Source: Achromobacter aegrifaciens (lineage in GTDB: Bacteria; Pseudomonadota; Gammaproteobacteria; Burkholderiales; Burkholderiaceae_B). From it: DNA of 64,000 nucleotides. A program made the translations under genes and the position numbers. The DNA lies in NCBI RefSeq assembly GCF_902859735.1, contig NZ_CADIJY010000007.1, forward strand, positions 124,001-188,000, given 5' to 3'. The notes beneath the pieces were generated by a model. The model saw only the letters and a program-made list of their open reading frames with translations. It was not told the origin of the DNA and ran no database searches. This document shows positions 62,047 to 64,000 of the stretch, in pieces (position 1 is the stretch's first letter; each line of letters starts with the position of its first letter).

Positions 62047-62134
62047 GAGTAAATCTACAGAAGTCGGACACCGGGCGGCGAAGCCGGTAGGGCCGCGCCA
62101 CCCACTCCTGCCACCCGCCCGAGGGCGGGAGAGG

Positions 62135-62161
62135 AAAAACGGAGCGCCGGGCTCCGTTTTT
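62135..62161 (-). terminator. terminator/attenuator between aapJ and aapQ
   Basis: AAAAACGGAGC-GCCGG-GCTCCGTTTTT, 15 bases beyond the aapJ stop codon. Partial termination here would give the usual excess of receptor over membrane parts. Confidence 0.85.
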
Positions 62162-62176
62162 CCAGGCAGCCGTGTG

Positions 62177-63193
62177 TTAGCGCACCGGCCAGCCGTACAT
62201 CAAGCCACCATTCTTGTAGGAAGCGTTCAAGCCGCGCTCCAGCTTCATCGCGCTGCTCTTGCCCAGCGTGCTTTCGAAGCTTTCGCCGTAGTTGCCCACG
62301 TTCTTGATGATGTTGTAGGCCCACTTGTCATCCACGCCCAGGTTCTTGCCCATGCCCGGGGTCACGCCCAGGATGCGCTGGATGTTGGGGTTGGGGCTCT
62401 TGGCCATTTCCGCGACGTTGGCCTTGGTGATGCCGTATTCCTCGGCTTCGAGCATGGCGTTGAGCGACCAGCGCACGATGTTGAACCATTGCTCGTCGCC
62501 CTGGCGGACCATGGGGCCCAGCGGCTCCTTGGAGAAGTCTTCCGGCAGGATCACGTACTTGTCCGGATTCTCGAGCGTGGTGCGGGTGGAAGCCAGTTGC
62601 GACTTGTCGGTGGTGAAGGCGTCGCAGCGGCCGGCCGAGAAGGCGCGGATGATTTCGTCGTACTTGTCGATCACGACCGGCTTGAATTCGATCTTCTGGC
62701 CGCGGAACCAGTCAGCCAGGTTCAGTTCGGTGGTGGTGCCGGGCTGCACGCAGATGGTGGCGCCGTTGAGTTCCTTGGCGCTCTTGACGTTCAGGTCCTT
62801 GGAGACCATGACGCCCTGGCTGTCGTAGTAGTTCACGCCCACGCCGATCAGGCCCAGCGTGGTGTCGCGCGTCAGCGTGACGGTGGTGTTGCGGGTGAGG
62901 ACGTCGACTTCGCCGGACTGCAGCGCGGTGAAGCGTTGCTGCGTGTTCAGCGGGGTGAACTTGACCTTGGTGGCGTCGCCGAACATGGTCGAGGCGATGG
63001 CGCGGCACAGGTCCACGTCGATGCCCTTGTATTCGCCCTTGCTGTCAGCGATGGAGAACCCCGGGATGCCCGTCGAAACCCCGCACTGGACAAACCCTTT
63101 TTTCTTGACGTTATCGAAGGTTGCGCCCGCATTGGCAGCCGCGGATGCAGCGAACAAAGCGGCGCCGATCGCAGCGAGTTTCAGTACTTTCAT
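62177..63193 (-). CDS. aapJ: amino-acid ABC transporter substrate-binding protein (AapJ-like)
   Basis: A 338-residue periplasmic receptor. Signal peptide 1-22 (MKVLKLAAIGAALFAASAAA), then the AapJ/BztA pattern: FVQCGVSTGIPGFSIADSKG, GIDVDLCRAIASTMFGDATK, LTRNTTVTLTRDTTLG, LPEDFSKEPLGPMVRQGDEQ. It binds polar L-amino acids. ATG 63193 fits the signal sequence and has GGAG upstream on the minus strand; a 75-codon extension is ignored. Confidence 0.95.
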   Translation of the reverse strand: MKVLKLAAIGAALFAASAAANAGATFDNVKKKGFVQCGVSTGIPGFSIADSKGEYKGIDVDLCRAIASTMFGDATKVKFTPLNTQQRFTALQSGEVDVLTRNTTVTLTRDTTLGLIGVGVNYYDSQGVMVSKDLNVKSAKELNGATICVQPGTTTELNLADWFRGQKIEFKPVVIDKYDEIIRAFSAGRCDAFTTDKSQLASTRTTLENPDKYVILPEDFSKEPLGPMVRQGDEQWFNIVRWSLNAMLEAEEYGITKANVAEMAKSPNPNIQRILGVTPGMGKNLGVDDKWAYNIIKNVGNYGESFESTLGKSSAMKLERGLNASYKNGGLMYGWPVR

Positions 63194-63484
63194 CGTGTTC
63201 TCCGTGTGGGATAAAGCGAAGTCGCAACGCAGGCCGGGTTGGGCCGACGTATGGGGCGGATGGTAGCGTCCGCGCCGCTCGCGGCGCATCCGGGAATTCC
63301 CTTGAAATATAGGGACACTGGGTGAAATGAAACGCTGTTTCCTGTCGAAAATGGGGGCACTGTTTGCGCCAGGACAAACGCGCCCGGACGCCTTGCGCGC
63401 AAATATTTGTCCGCGCATCGTCCAGGCGGTTTAGGCCACCTTAGTGTCCCCGAGTTACTATTGCGGCTTCATCTGACAGCCGCC

Positions 63485-64000
63485 ATGATCGAATTCCAGC
63501 ACGTATTCAAATCATATGGTCGCGGCCGCAATATCCTGGCCGACATCAACTTCCGCGTGAGCGCGGGAGAGTTCGTTTTCGTATCCGGGCCGTCCGGCGC
63601 GGGCAAGTCCACCTTGCTCAAGCTGATCGGCGGACTGGAGCCCGCCAGCCGGGGGTCGATCCAGGTCAACGGCCAGCGGCTGGACAAGCTGCCCGCCCGC
63701 GCCCGGCCGTACCTGCGCCGCGCCGTGGGCGTGATCCTGCAGGACACGCACCTGCTGTTCGATCGCAGCGCGTTCGAAAATGTCATGCTGCCGCTGGCGG
63801 TCACGGGCCACGCCTGGGACTCGGCCGCGGCGCGCGCCCGCGCCGCCCTGGACAAGGTGGGGCTGTCCGGCAAGGAAGACCTGAATCCGATCGAACTGTC
63901 CGGCGGCGAACAGCAGCGCCTGGCGATCGCGCGGGCCATCGTGAACCGGCCCGCCATCCTGATCGCCGACGAACCCACCGCCAACCTCGACCACGACAAC
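63485..64000 (+). CDS. ftsE: cell-division ATP-binding protein FtsE, N-terminal part
   Basis: The first 172 residues of FtsE; the gene runs off the window. MIEFQHVFKSYGRGRNILAD is the normal FtsE start. Walker A is GPSGAGKSTLLKLIGG, then QDTHLLFDRSAFENVMLPL, signature LSGGEQQRLAIARAIVNRP and Walker B ILIADEPTANLDHDN. FtsE with FtsX activates peptidoglycan hydrolases at the septum. No clear Shine-Dalgarno is seen before the ATG. Confidence 0.95.
   Translation, partial: MIEFQHVFKSYGRGRNILADINFRVSAGEFVFVSGPSGAGKSTLLKLIGGLEPASRGSIQVNGQRLDKLPARARPYLRRAVGVILQDTHLLFDRSAFENVMLPLAVTGHAWDSAAARARAALDKVGLSGKEDLNPIELSGGEQQRLAIARAIVNRPAILIADEPTANLDHDN

Noticed and set aside
63340-63380. Possible sigma54 promoter (GGGGCACTGTTTGCGC) upstream of aapJ
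   Set aside because: The spacing between the GG and GC elements is 2 bases short of the -24/-12 rule, and it points away from aapJ.

Overview
This is 64 kb of a GC-rich chromosome that reads as a beta-proteobacterium of the family Alcaligenaceae, most likely Achromobacter or a close Bordetella relative. The clues are three orphan Bug-type solute receptors, a Lys/Ala-rich histone H1-like gene, a Gram-negative dlt (Bordetella 'dra'-type) operon, and the housekeeping block tlpA-aroQ-accB-accC-prmA beside mpl. This is judged from protein families, not from a database search. No rRNA, tRNA, CRISPR, phage or insertion sequence was recognised.

Layout. 1-4.1 kb: MFS transporter (cut by the window edge), lipoprotein, and LysR divergent from an alpha/beta hydrolase and a Bug receptor. 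4.2-8.2 kb: Lrp-type regulator divergent from a giant indolepyruvate oxidoreductase. 8.3-12.7 kb: nrdAB behind a promoter with two NrdR boxes. 13-14.5 kb: histone-like protein and YggT. 14.6-18.8 kb: D-alanylation operon dltCDXBA (minus strand). 19.2-26.2 kb: glycine-zipper lipoprotein, then a minus-strand operon (thioredoxin-like, aroQ, accBC, prmA, zinc-ribbon protein, PfkB kinase). 26.3-30.3 kb: mpl, YqiA-like esterase, RNB exonuclease. 31.3-38.7 kb: two-component system whose kinase is fused to a solute-binding protein, followed by a binding-protein-dependent ABC importer carrying the paralogous receptor. 38.8-43.4 kb: TonB-like protein, aroE, mtgA, lptG, apaH. 44.2-56.9 kb: LysR-controlled 3-hydroxybenzoate/gentisate catabolic cluster with a chorismate-mutase-like gene, a Bug receptor, an FAD enzyme and a five-gene Liv-type ABC importer. 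56.9-63.2 kb: VOC protein, Bug receptor, aapJQMP amino-acid importer. 63.5 kb to the end: ftsE (cut).

The most unusual content is (1) the kinase-receptor fusion next to its paralogous transporter, and (2) a family of long hairpin elements at 30.3-31.2, 43.4-44.2 and 57.4-57.75 kb. These hairpins have about 30-34 bp near-perfect arms, a conserved loop of about 96-110 bp containing two nested stems, and base changes between copies that preserve pairing. The coding sequences that end next to these elements have a strikingly C-poor third codon position, so the local G/C skew flips across the elements.
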